A stretch of 28,286 nt of DNA, taken from positions 1-28,286 of IMG/VR virus record IMGVR_UViG_3300031974_001377, one strand, 5' to 3'. This document shows positions 15,063 through 23,793 of this stretch, piece by piece (the first letter of the stretch is position 1; each line of letters begins with the position of its first letter). A program made the translations under genes and the position numbers. The notes beneath the pieces are model-generated. The model was given only the letters and a program-made list of their open reading frames with translations. It was not told the origin of the DNA and did not search any database. Source of the DNA: a virus.

Positions 15063-15690
15063 CGATGTTTGTCAAGTCGCCGATGTCTGCAGGATCAGGG
15101 AACGGATTACCTGATAGGATTCTAGAGTCACCGTTATCACCTTGATAATGTGTTGCATTATCATAACGTACAGTCATAATGATTTGTACTGGATCTGTTG
15201 CTGTATAATCCGCGTCACTGTAGTCAACGTTTGTTAAGAAGCAACCTTCCAAGTACCATACTTCTGTAGCCTGGGTGTTTTGAGTGCCGTCAAGAACCTC
15301 AATCTGCATACCAAACTTGTAGTCGCCGCCAGATGCTGGTGTTGTTTGCTGGAAGTGATTAAGTTGTCTCTGAACTTGTGCACCAACAACTTTAGTTACA
15401 CCATTAGAAATATCATCTCTTAGTGTTACAGTGATTGGTTCCCAAGTGTGTTTGCCCTGAACATATACACGTGAGTTATAACTATCAAGAGTTACTTCTT
15501 CATATGTAATTTTTGGACGAACAACACTCTGTACGTTCTGAGTAAAAACAACTGTGTCTACTTCGCCACCAAAGTTTTCTGTCAACGATACTCTGAAGCG
15601 ATACTTCAGTTTTGGCATTAAGACGCCTGATGGAGTTCCATTAATAGGAACACCAAATTTACTTTTTGTTGGCTCTACTGAAATTGGCAT
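15058..15690 (-). CDS. gp19: Tail tube protein gp19
   Basis: The 210-aa major tail tube subunit polymerises into the inner tube through which DNA is ejected. The pattern PKLKYRFRVSLTENFGG, VQSVVRPKITYEEVTLDSYN, GKHTWEPITVTLRDD and a late TATDPVQIIMTVRYD strand is typical of T4-like marine gp19. It is somewhat longer than T4 gp19 (163 aa). It has a good Shine-Dalgarno (AGGAG) and a late octamer at 15735-15742, and it follows the sheath gene as in T4. A short GAACA/TGTTC hairpin lies in its leader (15704-15718). Confidence 0.88.
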   Translation of the reverse strand: MPISVEPTKSKFGVPINGTPSGVLMPKLKYRFRVSLTENFGGEVDTVVFTQNVQSVVRPKITYEEVTLDSYNSRVYVQGKHTWEPITVTLRDDISNGVTKVVGAQVQRQLNHFQQTTPASGGDYKFGMQIEVLDGTQNTQATEVWYLEGCFLTNVDYSDADYTATDPVQIIMTVRYDNATHYQGDNGDSRILSGNPFPDPADIGDLTNIA

Positions 15691-15734
15691 TTTTATCTCC
15701 TACGAACAAAAAATGTTCTATATTCTTATAATGA

Positions 15735-15742
15735 TATTTATC
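15735..15742 (-). promoter_or_regulatory. Late promoter octamer GATAAATA of gene 19
   Basis: GATAAATATCATT on the minus strand, 44 nt before ATG 15690. The leader contains a small hairpin and AGGAG. Confidence 0.65.
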
Positions 15743-15786
15743 AAAAATAGCAGATTTTTATTAACTACTGCTATAATTAAATAAAA

Positions 15787-15809
15787 GAAAGGCGCCAAAA
15801 GCGCCTTTC
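15787..15809 (-). terminator. Intrinsic terminator of the sheath gene
   Basis: A 9-bp GC-rich stem GAAAGGCGC/GCGCCTTTC with a 5-nt loop is followed on the minus strand by TTTTATTTAATT. It lies 26 nt past the gp18 stop and before the gp19 promoter, so gp18 and gp19 are separate late units. Confidence 0.85.
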
Positions 15810-15834
15810 ATTGTGTTTAAATACTGATTTAAAC

Positions 15835-18606
15835 TTAACCAGTTTGTCCCAATGTGTTTTGTACACGAATCGGAATGTAGATAAACTCGATTGCTTTGAC
15901 TGGCTGTATAGCAACGTCAATGTGCAATTCGTTTCTATCAATACGCTCTGGAGTGTTGTTTGTTTCATCACAAACTGTAACGAAGTCATATAAACCTCTT
16001 TGTGTTACAAGATTTGAGAGGAATCTGTCAACCACTGCTTTTGCGTTTGCTCGTGTGCTTTCATCATTTGGCTCAAACAAGAATGGCTTAACAATATCGT
16101 CAAGTCTTTCTCTGATGTAAACAACCAAACGTGCAACATTAACTCTGTCTAATGCACTTGAGTTAGCATTAAGAGTTTTCTGTCCAAACACTGCAAGGCC
16201 TCTTCCTGGGAAGTTGCCAATTGGGTTTAACTTGTTAATGTAAAGGCTATCTCTTTCACCTTCGCTCAAGCTCACTGGCTTAAATTCACCACTTGTGCCG
16301 TCAACATAACCAACACTTGAAGCATTTGTTACAACACCACGTTGGAAACCCGCTGGTGCAAACCATGGGAATGCAATTTGGTCGTTGTATGCAATAGTTC
16401 TAAGTGCGATATGTGAACCTGGAACAACAATGTTGTTACCTGCTAAATCACTTGTTAAACCATGTGGATAGTAAACTGCACTATATGCATAGCGAGTAAT
16501 TAAACCATCTTCACCGTTTTCTGTTGCGTTAGCGGCATTCGTTGCCCAATTTTGTGTGCTTGAAGCATCTGCTTTAAGTCTAAATGGTGCATCACCAACA
16601 ACAAATGCAGTTTCTTTTCTGTCTGTTGCTAGGCTTACCATTTCGTCCATAAGCTCTGGATAACCAGGACATGCGATTAAGTTAAAGCGATTTGATTCAT
16701 TTCTGATATCTGTATTGCTGTTGATAGCGGCTTGTAAACCTTTAACAACTGCTCTACGTTGTGCTTTTCTTAACATGTAAGGTGAACCATCTGTTTTATT
16801 ACCTGAGTAATCTTCCCAACGTGCTTCACTAGCATTCCAAGACTTAACATTACCACCTGATAATTGCTTGTTCCATGCTAGAATGTTGTAAGGATAATTA
16901 CTTGCTAATGGAGCATTGGCAGTATCTGCACTGATGTTACCAGAAATACTTGGTCTCATGTCAGCAAAGACAATACCGTCACCACTTACTTGGTCTGTAG
17001 TATCTACTGCTACCCAGGCACCACTTGTTCTCTTATAAATCTTAGGATAATTTTCAAGATCACCACTGTCAACCCATAAGTCGCCGTTTTGTAATGCTGT
17101 ACCGCCTGATCTTAATGTAGGCTCTGTAGCAGAAACATTAACATCGCCACTGTAAGCATTCCATGTACCTGCGTTGTTGTACATAATGTCAATTCTGTCA
17201 TTGCTTACAAGACTGTCATACCATAATGTACCGTCTGCTAATGCACCAGTAACTGCTGTAGCACTTGCTTCAAAACTTAATGCTTCAAAGTTAGTGTATG
17301 GATCTGAATCACGGAACTGGATATCAGTTGCGTCAAAACCTGCAACATCACCTGCTCTTAATTCAATATCGTAACCTGACTTACTTGTAATAACAATTTG
17401 TGAATTGTCATTAATAACTGTAATATCAGCACTATCAGTTAATGAATCGTCAGCACTGCTTAAAGCACTCTGGAATGCTTCAACCATTTCATCAACAGTT
17501 GTAACACTTGCATTTGCTGGGAAGCCGTTAAAACCAACATTGATGATACCGTTTGCACCGTTAACCACGTCGTTGTTGTTAACGACTAACTTAACAGATA
17601 CATTACCTACACCGTGTGTAGATGTATCAATGGTTCCTGTAAACTCTTCACTAGTTGCAGAAGATGTTTGTAAACCGTTGTGTCTCTTTAATGAGATTGT
17701 TGCATTATCATCACTGTAGTCTACCCATAACGCACCAGCAACTAAGCCACTGCTAGTTGAGAACCAGTCATGTGCTTGATAAGAGTATTCGTTACCATAA
17801 ACACTTTCTGTAGTCCATGTACTTGCAGAAAATTCTTTAACTACAACTGTTGAACCGTTATTAGGTGTGTTCATTTGTAACACTAAGTCACCAACACTGC
17901 CTGTAGCAGGTAATGCTGTGTGTAATGCTACTTGGAAACTATTAGATGTTGCACTATCCCATGAGTTTGAACCAATGTGATACCATGCACCTGATACTTT
18001 CTGATATAATTTAATTTCGCTAAGTGTAACACCGTCATCATCTGCATATACAACAGCATAATCACCATCAACACCGTAAGCCGCTTTGGGCTCTGAACCA
18101 GCAGTAGTTTGTGCTACTGGAGTTGTGTTAACTGTTTGGCGTACCCATGCACTTCCGTCCCATCTCTTTAGACCCCAAACTGTGTTTGCAGTGTCTAGCC
18201 AGTAAGAACCGTTTGCTGGGTTAGCACTTGGTGCACTTGAACTTGCTTCTAGTTCGTCTAAGTCTACGTCTGCTCTTACAACATACGCTCTGTTAGCAAG
18301 ACCTAAGAAACTATAAGCCGCTTGTAGGCCATATTCGTTAAGTTCATGACCGTGTAGTGGTGTGCCACCACTTGTTTTAAATTGTGGATTACCATAGTTA
18401 GTAAGTAGTTGACGTTGGCTTGTAACCAAGTAAACGTTTCCTGCGTTTGCTGATGTAGTGTACCCTGCTGTACCACTGCCATCTGGAGCAGATTTGTTTT
18501 CTGCTGTGGCAATGACAATTAGGGGTACTGTACCAGTACCAGCGGCCGCATAAAACGACTCGTCACTAACCGTAATACTTACGCCTGGTGATACTAATTC
18601 CGCCAT
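15835..18606 (-). CDS. gp18: Contractile tail sheath protein gp18 with large repeat insertion
   Basis: The 923-aa sheath subunit forms the contractile tail sleeve. The N-terminus SPGVSITVSDESF and the C-terminal third (NNIVVPGSHIALRTIAYN, then FPWFAPAGFQRGVV, then TLNANSSALDRVNVARLV and IERID-x-NELHIDVAIQPV) are classic T4-like sheath. T4 gp18 has 659 aa; most of the extra length lies between residues 125 and 545. That part holds several short related modules with GxLWxD followed by KR-x-x-G-x-W (about 133-155, 291-311, 459-482, 508-532, weaker at 179-209 and 238-265). These probably form surface-exposed beta decorations. A GGGAG Shine-Dalgarno and an upstream late octamer match high late expression. 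Confidence 0.93.
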   Translation of the reverse strand: MAELVSPGVSITVSDESFYAAAGTGTVPLIVIATAENKSAPDGSGTAGYTTSANAGNVYLVTSQRQLLTNYGNPQFKTSGGTPLHGHELNEYGLQAAYSFLGLANRAYVVRADVDLDELEASSSAPSANPANGSYWLDTANTVWGLKRWDGSAWVRQTVNTTPVAQTTAGSEPKAAYGVDGDYAVVYADDDGVTLSEIKLYQKVSGAWYHIGSNSWDSATSNSFQVALHTALPATGSVGDLVLQMNTPNNGSTVVVKEFSASTWTTESVYGNEYSYQAHDWFSTSSGLVAGALWVDYSDDNATISLKRHNGLQTSSATSEEFTGTIDTSTHGVGNVSVKLVVNNNDVVNGANGIINVGFNGFPANASVTTVDEMVEAFQSALSSADDSLTDSADITVINDNSQIVITSKSGYDIELRAGDVAGFDATDIQFRDSDPYTNFEALSFEASATAVTGALADGTLWYDSLVSNDRIDIMYNNAGTWNAYSGDVNVSATEPTLRSGGTALQNGDLWVDSGDLENYPKIYKRTSGAWVAVDTTDQVSGDGIVFADMRPSISGNISADTANAPLASNYPYNILAWNKQLSGGNVKSWNASEARWEDYSGNKTDGSPYMLRKAQRRAVVKGLQAAINSNTDIRNESNRFNLIACPGYPELMDEMVSLATDRKETAFVVGDAPFRLKADASSTQNWATNAANATENGEDGLITRYAYSAVYYPHGLTSDLAGNNIVVPGSHIALRTIAYNDQIAFPWFAPAGFQRGVVTNASSVGYVDGTSGEFKPVSLSEGERDSLYINKLNPIGNFPGRGLAVFGQKTLNANSSALDRVNVARLVVYIRERLDDIVKPFLFEPNDESTRANAKAVVDRFLSNLVTQRGLYDFVTVCDETNNTPERIDRNELHIDVAIQPVKAIEFIYIPIRVQNTLGQTG

Positions 18607-18640
18607 TTTATTCTCCCATAATTGAGTTGTTTATACATCT

Positions 18641-18648
18641 TATTTATG
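18641..18648 (-). promoter_or_regulatory. Late promoter octamer CATAAATA of gene 18
   Basis: GCATAAATAAG on the minus strand, 34 nt before ATG 18606. The U-rich stretch at 18685-18718 just upstream may end the dNMP kinase transcript. Confidence 0.6.
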
Positions 18649-18717
18649 CAAAATAAGTAAAATAGTGTATTAAACGAGTTTATTGGAAAATAAAAAAAAA
18701 TTTTTGAGCGTTTTTTG

Positions 18718-19374
18718 CTAAATAGCCTTCAACTTTGCTGTAAATAGTTCAGTACGGATATCTTCTACTTGAGAGTACAGCTCTTCTAGTGTGCCTACAT
18801 TGTTGATCACATAATCAATAGGATAGCCAGCCCAATTCCATTCACTTTCATGAACGTCTCTGTATCTGGTCTCCATTATTTTACGTGATACAGCATTGCC
18901 TGCATTTGCACTCACAGCAGTATCGTACCACTCTGGTAATGTATCACGTTGTACCCAAATTATCTTGCCATTAAGTTCATGTATTAATTTGAGTTCATTT
19001 TGGAATCTGGCGTCACTGACTACTACACATTTTGATGTGTTTAGACTGCAACGTATACGATATTCTAGGCTGTTTAACCAGATGTTTTGATGGAAATGAT
19101 TACGCATCACATCTGTTCCTATTAATTGTAATGCTAATCTGGGAGTAAAGTTTGGTATGTTTAGTTTTCTACTCCAAAACATGTCTGGAGTTTCACGAAA
19201 GTCTCTGCTTTCTATTGTATCACCTTCTAGTAGTTCTCTTTGCCAACCAAATGTTGAACTACAAATGTCTTTTAGGGGAGCCGCAAATGAATCTTGTACA
19301 CATCCGTGTTCTACGAATTTTTTTGCTACTGTGTCTTTACCTGAACCTATAAATCCAACTAAACCAATTATCAT
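18718..19374 (-). CDS. gp1: Deoxynucleoside monophosphate kinase (T4 gene 1 type)
   Basis: The 218-aa product phosphorylates dNMPs for phage DNA synthesis; the T4 enzyme handles dGMP, dTMP and hydroxymethyl-dCMP. A P-loop GFIGSGKDT lies at residues 7-15, followed by SFAAPLKDICSSTFGW and the LQLIGTDVMRNHF segment typical of gp1-type kinases. VVVSDARFQNEL is the later Walker-B-like strand. Length is close to the T4 gene 1 product (241 aa). It lies between the neck gene 13 and the sheath gene and starts 15 nt after gp13 ends, an unusual place for a nucleotide enzyme among structural genes. Confidence 0.88.
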   Translation of the reverse strand: MIIGLVGFIGSGKDTVAKKFVEHGCVQDSFAAPLKDICSSTFGWQRELLEGDTIESRDFRETPDMFWSRKLNIPNFTPRLALQLIGTDVMRNHFHQNIWLNSLEYRIRCSLNTSKCVVVSDARFQNELKLIHELNGKIIWVQRDTLPEWYDTAVSANAGNAVSRKIMETRYRDVHESEWNWAGYPIDYVINNVGTLEELYSQVEDIRTELFTAKLKAI

Positions 19375-19389
19375 ATTGTGTTGCCTGTG

Positions 19390-20151
19390 TTAACCTATAA
19401 TAAATCCTAACGGTGCATTCCCTTCTTCCATGTTGTGAACGCTCTGCTTTAACTGTTCTAATTCTGCTTGACCTTCTGCTTTTAAGGTGTCACCATTTAA
19501 TTGGATTGCACCTCCAGCACCTGGTAGTCCACTTGCATATTTACTTCTCGCTTCACCTAACATTAGTTTACTCTGGGCCAAACTATAGGCCGCTAACCAG
19601 GGGGAAGCATAAATGTCTCCAAGTAATACACTTTCTGGAATAAAGTTATGTACACCTACAGCCACTTCTTCATCTATGTTTACATTTCGTAAAATTTTTA
19701 AAACTTTGCTGTTTCTGTTCCAGGTAAAGTTGTATTCACTACCAAATATTCTACCAACAGTTTCTTTATATTGACTAAAGGCATCAAATGTTGCTAGTCC
19801 ACCAATTTGTCCTGCATTTAGCAAGTACATATTATTAAATGCAACATCGAACGGATCAAAATTACTGCCTGAACCACTGTTAGTGCCAACACCACGTCGG
19901 TAAAGTCTTCTGACTTCTATTACTTCGTCAGGCAATGTATACTCAACTATTCCAGGTTGTGTTTGAATAAAGATAACACTTTCTTCTACACTACCCGAAC
20001 TGAGCTGTCTGTACCTTGCTAATGCAAGATCTATTGCCGTATCGTAGTGTTCACGGTCTAGTTCTACATCCACAATGCCGTCTGCAAGACGTAATTGCAT
20101 TTCCTGGATGAGATCTTCTCTACTTTTGTATCCTAATTGATTTGCTGGCAT
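19390..20151 (-). CDS. gp13: Neck protein, gp13-like
   Basis: A 253-aa protein with a helical start (SREDLIQEMQLRLADGI, YDTAIDLALARYRQLS), a beta core (SVIFIQTQPGIVEYTLPDEV, EVRRLYRRG) and a C-terminal helix QAELEQLKQSVHNME. This pattern is that of the marine T4-like gp13 neck/connector protein, which helps seal filled heads and join tails; identification is by pattern memory. The probable partner gp14 is about 8 kb away on the opposite strand. No Shine-Dalgarno is present; a late octamer ends 5 nt before the ATG. Confidence 0.65.
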   Translation of the reverse strand: MPANQLGYKSREDLIQEMQLRLADGIVDVELDREHYDTAIDLALARYRQLSSGSVEESVIFIQTQPGIVEYTLPDEVIEVRRLYRRGVGTNSGSGSNFDPFDVAFNNMYLLNAGQIGGLATFDAFSQYKETVGRIFGSEYNFTWNRNSKVLKILRNVNIDEEVAVGVHNFIPESVLLGDIYASPWLAAYSLAQSKLMLGEARSKYASGLPGAGGAIQLNGDTLKAEGQAELEQLKQSVHNMEEGNAPLGFIIG

Positions 20152-20156
20152 AATAC

Positions 20157-20164
20157 TATTTATC
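20157..20164 (-). promoter_or_regulatory. Late promoter octamer GATAAATA of gene 13
   Basis: GATAAATA then GTATT then ATG. The 5-nt spacing predicts initiation on the start codon itself. Confidence 0.7.
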
Positions 20165-20170
20165 TTAAAA

Positions 20171-21331
20171 TCATTCGAACACCTTGATTAAAATTATCTG
20201 GTCATTAATCCTGCCGTTCATCTTTGTTTCTACTGCATTAATTTCTGTATACAGTTTTTGTATCTTGGTTTTTGCCAGTTTGTCTACCCCTTTGAGCAAT
20301 TCTTCTGGCTTACGCACAGTCTTTTGTGTGCTCTTACTTGCCACAAAGTTCTGTATAGTTGTTCCTTTAACTGACAACGGTACCATACCATCACTCTCAT
20401 ATACACCTAACTTGCGATTTTTAGTGTTGTATACCCAAAGTATGTGTGCATCTATAATGGCTACTGGATTCATACTGGCTAAACCTAAACTAGGCTCACT
20501 TACTTTGTATTTCATCTTAGCCACAAGTTTTTCTCTACTAACTGCTTTTGGCTTTCTGGCTTTTCTAGTAGATTTTCCAGTGTTAATGACAGTATCACAA
20601 GCAGTTACAATTTTTTCAAAAAATAATGCAAATGTTTTTCTTTTTTGTGGAGTGTTGAGAAAACTATATGCTTCTTTTATTTCTTCGTCCTTCCACTCAA
20701 CTACTTCCTGTGCTTCTGCAATTTCTGGTTCGTATATATCTTTTATAACTTTTGCATGTGCAGGTTTAATTTGAGCATCACCAAATGCTTTCATGTTAGA
20801 AAAAGGATCAAACTTTTTGATATCATAATTATCTGCACATAGTTCATCTAACAACTCGTCCCACATTCCACATAATGGATAAACTTGTTCTTTCATTCTG
20901 TCCTGTATACTGATAACAGGTGCTTTGGGTTTTTCTTTTTCAGCAATTTTCTTTTCCTTATCTAGTTGCTTGGCTTTTTCAATATTTTTATCAAAACAGT
21001 CTTTAATGTACTGTTCCTCTGATTCAGAAATTACACCACCTTTTGCGGCCAAGTATGCGTATTTGCCAGCAGTGCTAAAGTTATAGTCAGGAAGTTTTTT
21101 GACTAGCACTGCTAATTTTTTATCGAAATGAGTTTGACAATATTTGTGAAACTCTGTAGCAATCAGTTTATCAGAAACTTCGTAATGTATGAAAAACAGA
21201 GCTTCTCTCTTTAGTCTTTCATAGTCTTTGGTGATGCCTTTAGAGTTTTTAAAAGGTTTGATGTCAGGACGAACCATTTCCCACTCTGGAATACTCAAAC
21301 CATTAGTTGATACCGATCTCTTTTTTGCCAT
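20171..21331 (-). CDS. Conserved early phage protein, function unknown
   Basis: A 386-aa lysine-rich protein with long helical, probably coiled-coil stretches (residues 110-160 and 195-245). A C-terminal domain contains NPVAIIDAHILWVYNTKNRKL and PLSVKGTTIQNF. The first 100 residues are also helical. No nuclease, ATPase or methylase motif is visible. I believe similar proteins are present in T4-like marine phages without assigned function. It has its own sigma70-type promoter (21360-21387), so unlike its structural neighbours it is probably made early. High Lys content suggests nucleic-acid binding, as inference. Confidence 0.7.
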   Translation of the reverse strand: MAKKRSVSTNGLSIPEWEMVRPDIKPFKNSKGITKDYERLKREALFFIHYEVSDKLIATEFHKYCQTHFDKKLAVLVKKLPDYNFSTAGKYAYLAAKGGVISESEEQYIKDCFDKNIEKAKQLDKEKKIAEKEKPKAPVISIQDRMKEQVYPLCGMWDELLDELCADNYDIKKFDPFSNMKAFGDAQIKPAHAKVIKDIYEPEIAEAQEVVEWKDEEIKEAYSFLNTPQKRKTFALFFEKIVTACDTVINTGKSTRKARKPKAVSREKLVAKMKYKVSEPSLGLASMNPVAIIDAHILWVYNTKNRKLGVYESDGMVPLSVKGTTIQNFVASKSTQKTVRKPEELLKGVDKLAKTKIQKLYTEINAVETKMNGRINDQIILIKVFE

Positions 21332-21359
21332 TGTTGCTCTCTCAGCGGATAACTCAAAT

Positions 21360-21387
21360 ATTATAACACATTGTTAGGCGTTGTCAA
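21360..21387 (-). promoter_or_regulatory. Sigma70-type early promoter embedded in a gene end
   Basis: TTGACA (21387-21382) and TATAAT (21365-21360) are perfect and 16 bp apart. The -35 box lies within the last codons of the radical SAM gene. Transcription would start near 21353 with a leader of about 22 nt to ATG 21331. Confidence 0.8.
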
Positions 21388-23254
21388 GAACGTTAAGAAC
21401 CCAATTACGCCTTCTACCGTACAGTATATAATCCAGATGTTGCTCTAGTTCTTCTGGAAACTGATCAAATCTGTCTCTTACTGAGTACTGTTTAGTTACC
21501 TGATCAAATTTACTGTCAGTATTTTGAACAAAGTCCCATAAATTTGTATGTGTATTGATTATTTGAGGGTTAACCTTATAATCGTTCCATGTTTTAATTC
21601 TGTTAGTACTTAATGCTATATAGTCATTAACTACAACATCTTGCAGATTATAGGTTATTTTGGCAAAATTTGCAACCGATTTTATGATATCATGCAGATT
21701 ATCTGTAAGTTGAGCTATCACCAGCAAACTATGCATGATTTGCCAACTAATAAAATCTTTTTGGTTTACTGATACGTTAAAAAAGCCGGACTCTATCCAT
21801 TTTTTAAATGCATCTTCTATCATGAAATACCAATCTTTAATAACGGTGTGTTGCATCAGATGAGGTATTAATTGATCGTAAAACTCTGTGTATGTACATA
21901 CTCCTGATTTTACACAATACTTTGCAAGTATGTCAGCAATACCATTACTGTGCAATCCCATTATAAACCAGGCATACATATAAGACTTAAAAATATCCTG
22001 TTGGCTCATAGTACTGGTACTTCTTATTACTTCTATACCTTCAGCAGTTTCTGTATCAACAACTTCTTCTGTTTCGTAAAACATATCGTATGCGGTAAAT
22101 GTTTCTAATTTATATTTTTCCACATCTTGTTGTAGGGGAGCGTTCTCTATCATGTTCAGCAAAAAGATATCCAAGCCATTATGCAGTCCACTACCAATAA
22201 CATCAGTAATTGCTGTCTTGAAGCTCTGATACGTTTCTAAGGGCAGTCCTAATATTATCTCTGTAAACACAGGCAACTGTGCCTGATTGGCATGCTCTGC
22301 AATCTCACTTATGTCGTTTATATCCATGTTTGTACGTTTAATTGCTTCTAGAACTTTGGGTGTTGTGGTTTGTAAACTCAAGATAAAACCATTTTGTATT
22401 CCTACAGTGCTAAACTTTTTGATAATGTTAAACACATCGGCGTTACTATTTTTGGCATAGCTCACACTAATGCCGTTTGGTACGCCATGCTTTTGTTTTA
22501 ATTCTACAATTTTGTCAGCAATCAGATTATCACGTTCACGAAAAATTCCAAAGTTTGCATTAGTCATAGTGAGAAATGGTAATTTCTTTTCTGCTATCCA
22601 TTCTAGTTCTGCGTACACCCTGTGTAAATCAAATCTGATAACTTTGCTTGCTGTTAAACTACCCCAATCACAAAATGTACATTTGTATGGACAGCCACGA
22701 TCGGTTTCTAATGTAGGCATCCATTCTATATCAGGGTGCTCTGCCATCAATTTATCAAACACACCGTCTAAATATGGACTGGGTATTTGCAAATCTTTTA
22801 TTCTGGGTGACTTGACTACACTATCTATTGGCTCATAATCTAAAAACTTTAACAGTATTTCAGATACTGCCTGCTCGCCCTCTCCCACTATAATAGTATC
22901 CAGAAAAGGATATTTTAAAAACAGGTCTTGTTCAGTGTGTGGCGTTTCTGGACCGCCAAACACACAATAAATTTCTTTGTGTTTTTGTTTTAGTCTTTTA
23001 GCAACCTCAAAGCAGTAACTTTTGTTCCACACATACAAACTAAAGAACACTATCTTACAATCAGATAATTTTTGCACAACTTCATCTATAGGGTCTCTTC
23101 GAAAAATCCAGACATGGTCGGTATAGTTGTCCAGTATTTGTTTTTGTGTTCTTGCATAGGCCCAAAGTAATCCAACACTATAAGGCAAATAGTAAGCATT
23201 TAGATATTTTGGTCCAGATTGGAAATTAGGTTGTACTAGTCCTACTTTAATCAT
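21374..23254 (-). CDS. Radical SAM enzyme with N-terminal B12-binding-type domain
   Basis: A 626-aa enzyme. Residues 1-140 form a cobalamin-binding-type Rossmann domain (MIKVGLVQPNF, CKIVFFSLYVWN, YCVFGGPETP, TIIVGEGE) but lack the His of DxHxxG, as many such enzymes do. The radical SAM cluster motif is C188-PYK-C192-TF-C195 followed by DWG. The barrel runs to about residue 420, and a 200-residue C-terminal helical region has no recognised motif. Members methylate or rearrange unactivated carbons in antibiotic, lipid and cofactor pathways. I use ATG 23254, overlapping the upstream stop as ATGA; an ATG 63 nt earlier would force a long overlap. It is the last gene of the accessory operon. Confidence 0.88.
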   Translation of the reverse strand: MIKVGLVQPNFQSGPKYLNAYYLPYSVGLLWAYARTQKQILDNYTDHVWIFRRDPIDEVVQKLSDCKIVFFSLYVWNKSYCFEVAKRLKQKHKEIYCVFGGPETPHTEQDLFLKYPFLDTIIVGEGEQAVSEILLKFLDYEPIDSVVKSPRIKDLQIPSPYLDGVFDKLMAEHPDIEWMPTLETDRGCPYKCTFCDWGSLTASKVIRFDLHRVYAELEWIAEKKLPFLTMTNANFGIFRERDNLIADKIVELKQKHGVPNGISVSYAKNSNADVFNIIKKFSTVGIQNGFILSLQTTTPKVLEAIKRTNMDINDISEIAEHANQAQLPVFTEIILGLPLETYQSFKTAITDVIGSGLHNGLDIFLLNMIENAPLQQDVEKYKLETFTAYDMFYETEEVVDTETAEGIEVIRSTSTMSQQDIFKSYMYAWFIMGLHSNGIADILAKYCVKSGVCTYTEFYDQLIPHLMQHTVIKDWYFMIEDAFKKWIESGFFNVSVNQKDFISWQIMHSLLVIAQLTDNLHDIIKSVANFAKITYNLQDVVVNDYIALSTNRIKTWNDYKVNPQIINTHTNLWDFVQNTDSKFDQVTKQYSVRDRFDQFPEELEQHLDYILYGRRRNWVLNVLDNA

Positions 23255-23793
23255 TTTTTTATTGCCTGTAAAACCTGTTCGTAAACTATGTCGTTGCCTA
23301 TTTGATTCATATGGCAAATAAAACCTGGGTATTGTTCATTCATTGTTGAGAAATCTAACAAGTTAGACTCTGTTCCTAATTTATGATCAAAAAAATCCAA
23401 ATGTAAAACTGGATAGCCATACAGTGTTTCATTAATTAGGTTTCGATATAACTTGTATGTGTCTATCCAAAAGTCTTCCCAAAAATGATTTTCAAAAAAG
23501 TCTGTTGCTGTTTTAACATCGTTAGCATCACAATCAGCATATAACAAATCACAGTTTACATGATATCCTGATGTATGTACAGGATGCCTCTCAACTGGTA
23601 TCCTGCTCCAACTGGTGTGAGAAACAATTACATAATCTGTGTCAGTAGATACTTGTTGTGCCTGTTTATAAATTTTATACTCGCTACACCCAGGTTGACT
23701 CAGACATTCCACGTCATGATCTTTTGCTAACAGAGATACCCAACTTAGTTGTAAGTCTGTAGCATAACTGTCACCTATTATAGATATCTTCAT
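23251..23793 (-). CDS. SGNH-hydrolase-like protein of the accessory operon
   Basis: A 180-aa protein beginning MKISIIGDSYATDL (block I, Ser9), with SQPGCSEY as a block II-like turn, YVIVSHTSW as a block III-like strand, and FICHMNQIGNDIV near the end carrying the likely catalytic His. The Asp expected two or three residues before that His is not obvious. It overlaps both neighbours by 4 nt (ATGA), so it is translated as part of the operon. It could remove or transfer an acyl group on the operon's product; the substrate is not determinable. Confidence 0.72.
   Translation of the reverse strand: MKISIIGDSYATDLQLSWVSLLAKDHDVECLSQPGCSEYKIYKQAQQVSTDTDYVIVSHTSWSRIPVERHPVHTSGYHVNCDLLYADCDANDVKTATDFFENHFWEDFWIDTYKLYRNLINETLYGYPVLHLDFFDHKLGTESNLLDFSTMNEQYPGFICHMNQIGNDIVYEQVLQAIKK

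Noticed and set aside
18538-18550. NotI-like GCGGCCGC palindrome as a cloning scar
   Set aside because: It encodes the Ala-Ala-Ala of gp18 in frame and fits the genome-wide GCG/GCC use for Ala runs.
18685-18718. U-rich stretch after the dNMP kinase as an intrinsic terminator
   Set aside because: A U-tract is present on the minus strand but only a 3-4-bp AGC/GCT stem precedes it, so termination is not supported well enough to list.
20184-20774. Long plus-strand open frame (196 codons) opposite the 386-aa gene
   Set aside because: It is antisense to a clear minus-strand gene with promoter. Its composition (Ser/Phe/Leu/Ile-rich) is that of a reverse-complement shadow of Lys-rich coding sequence, and it has no Shine-Dalgarno.
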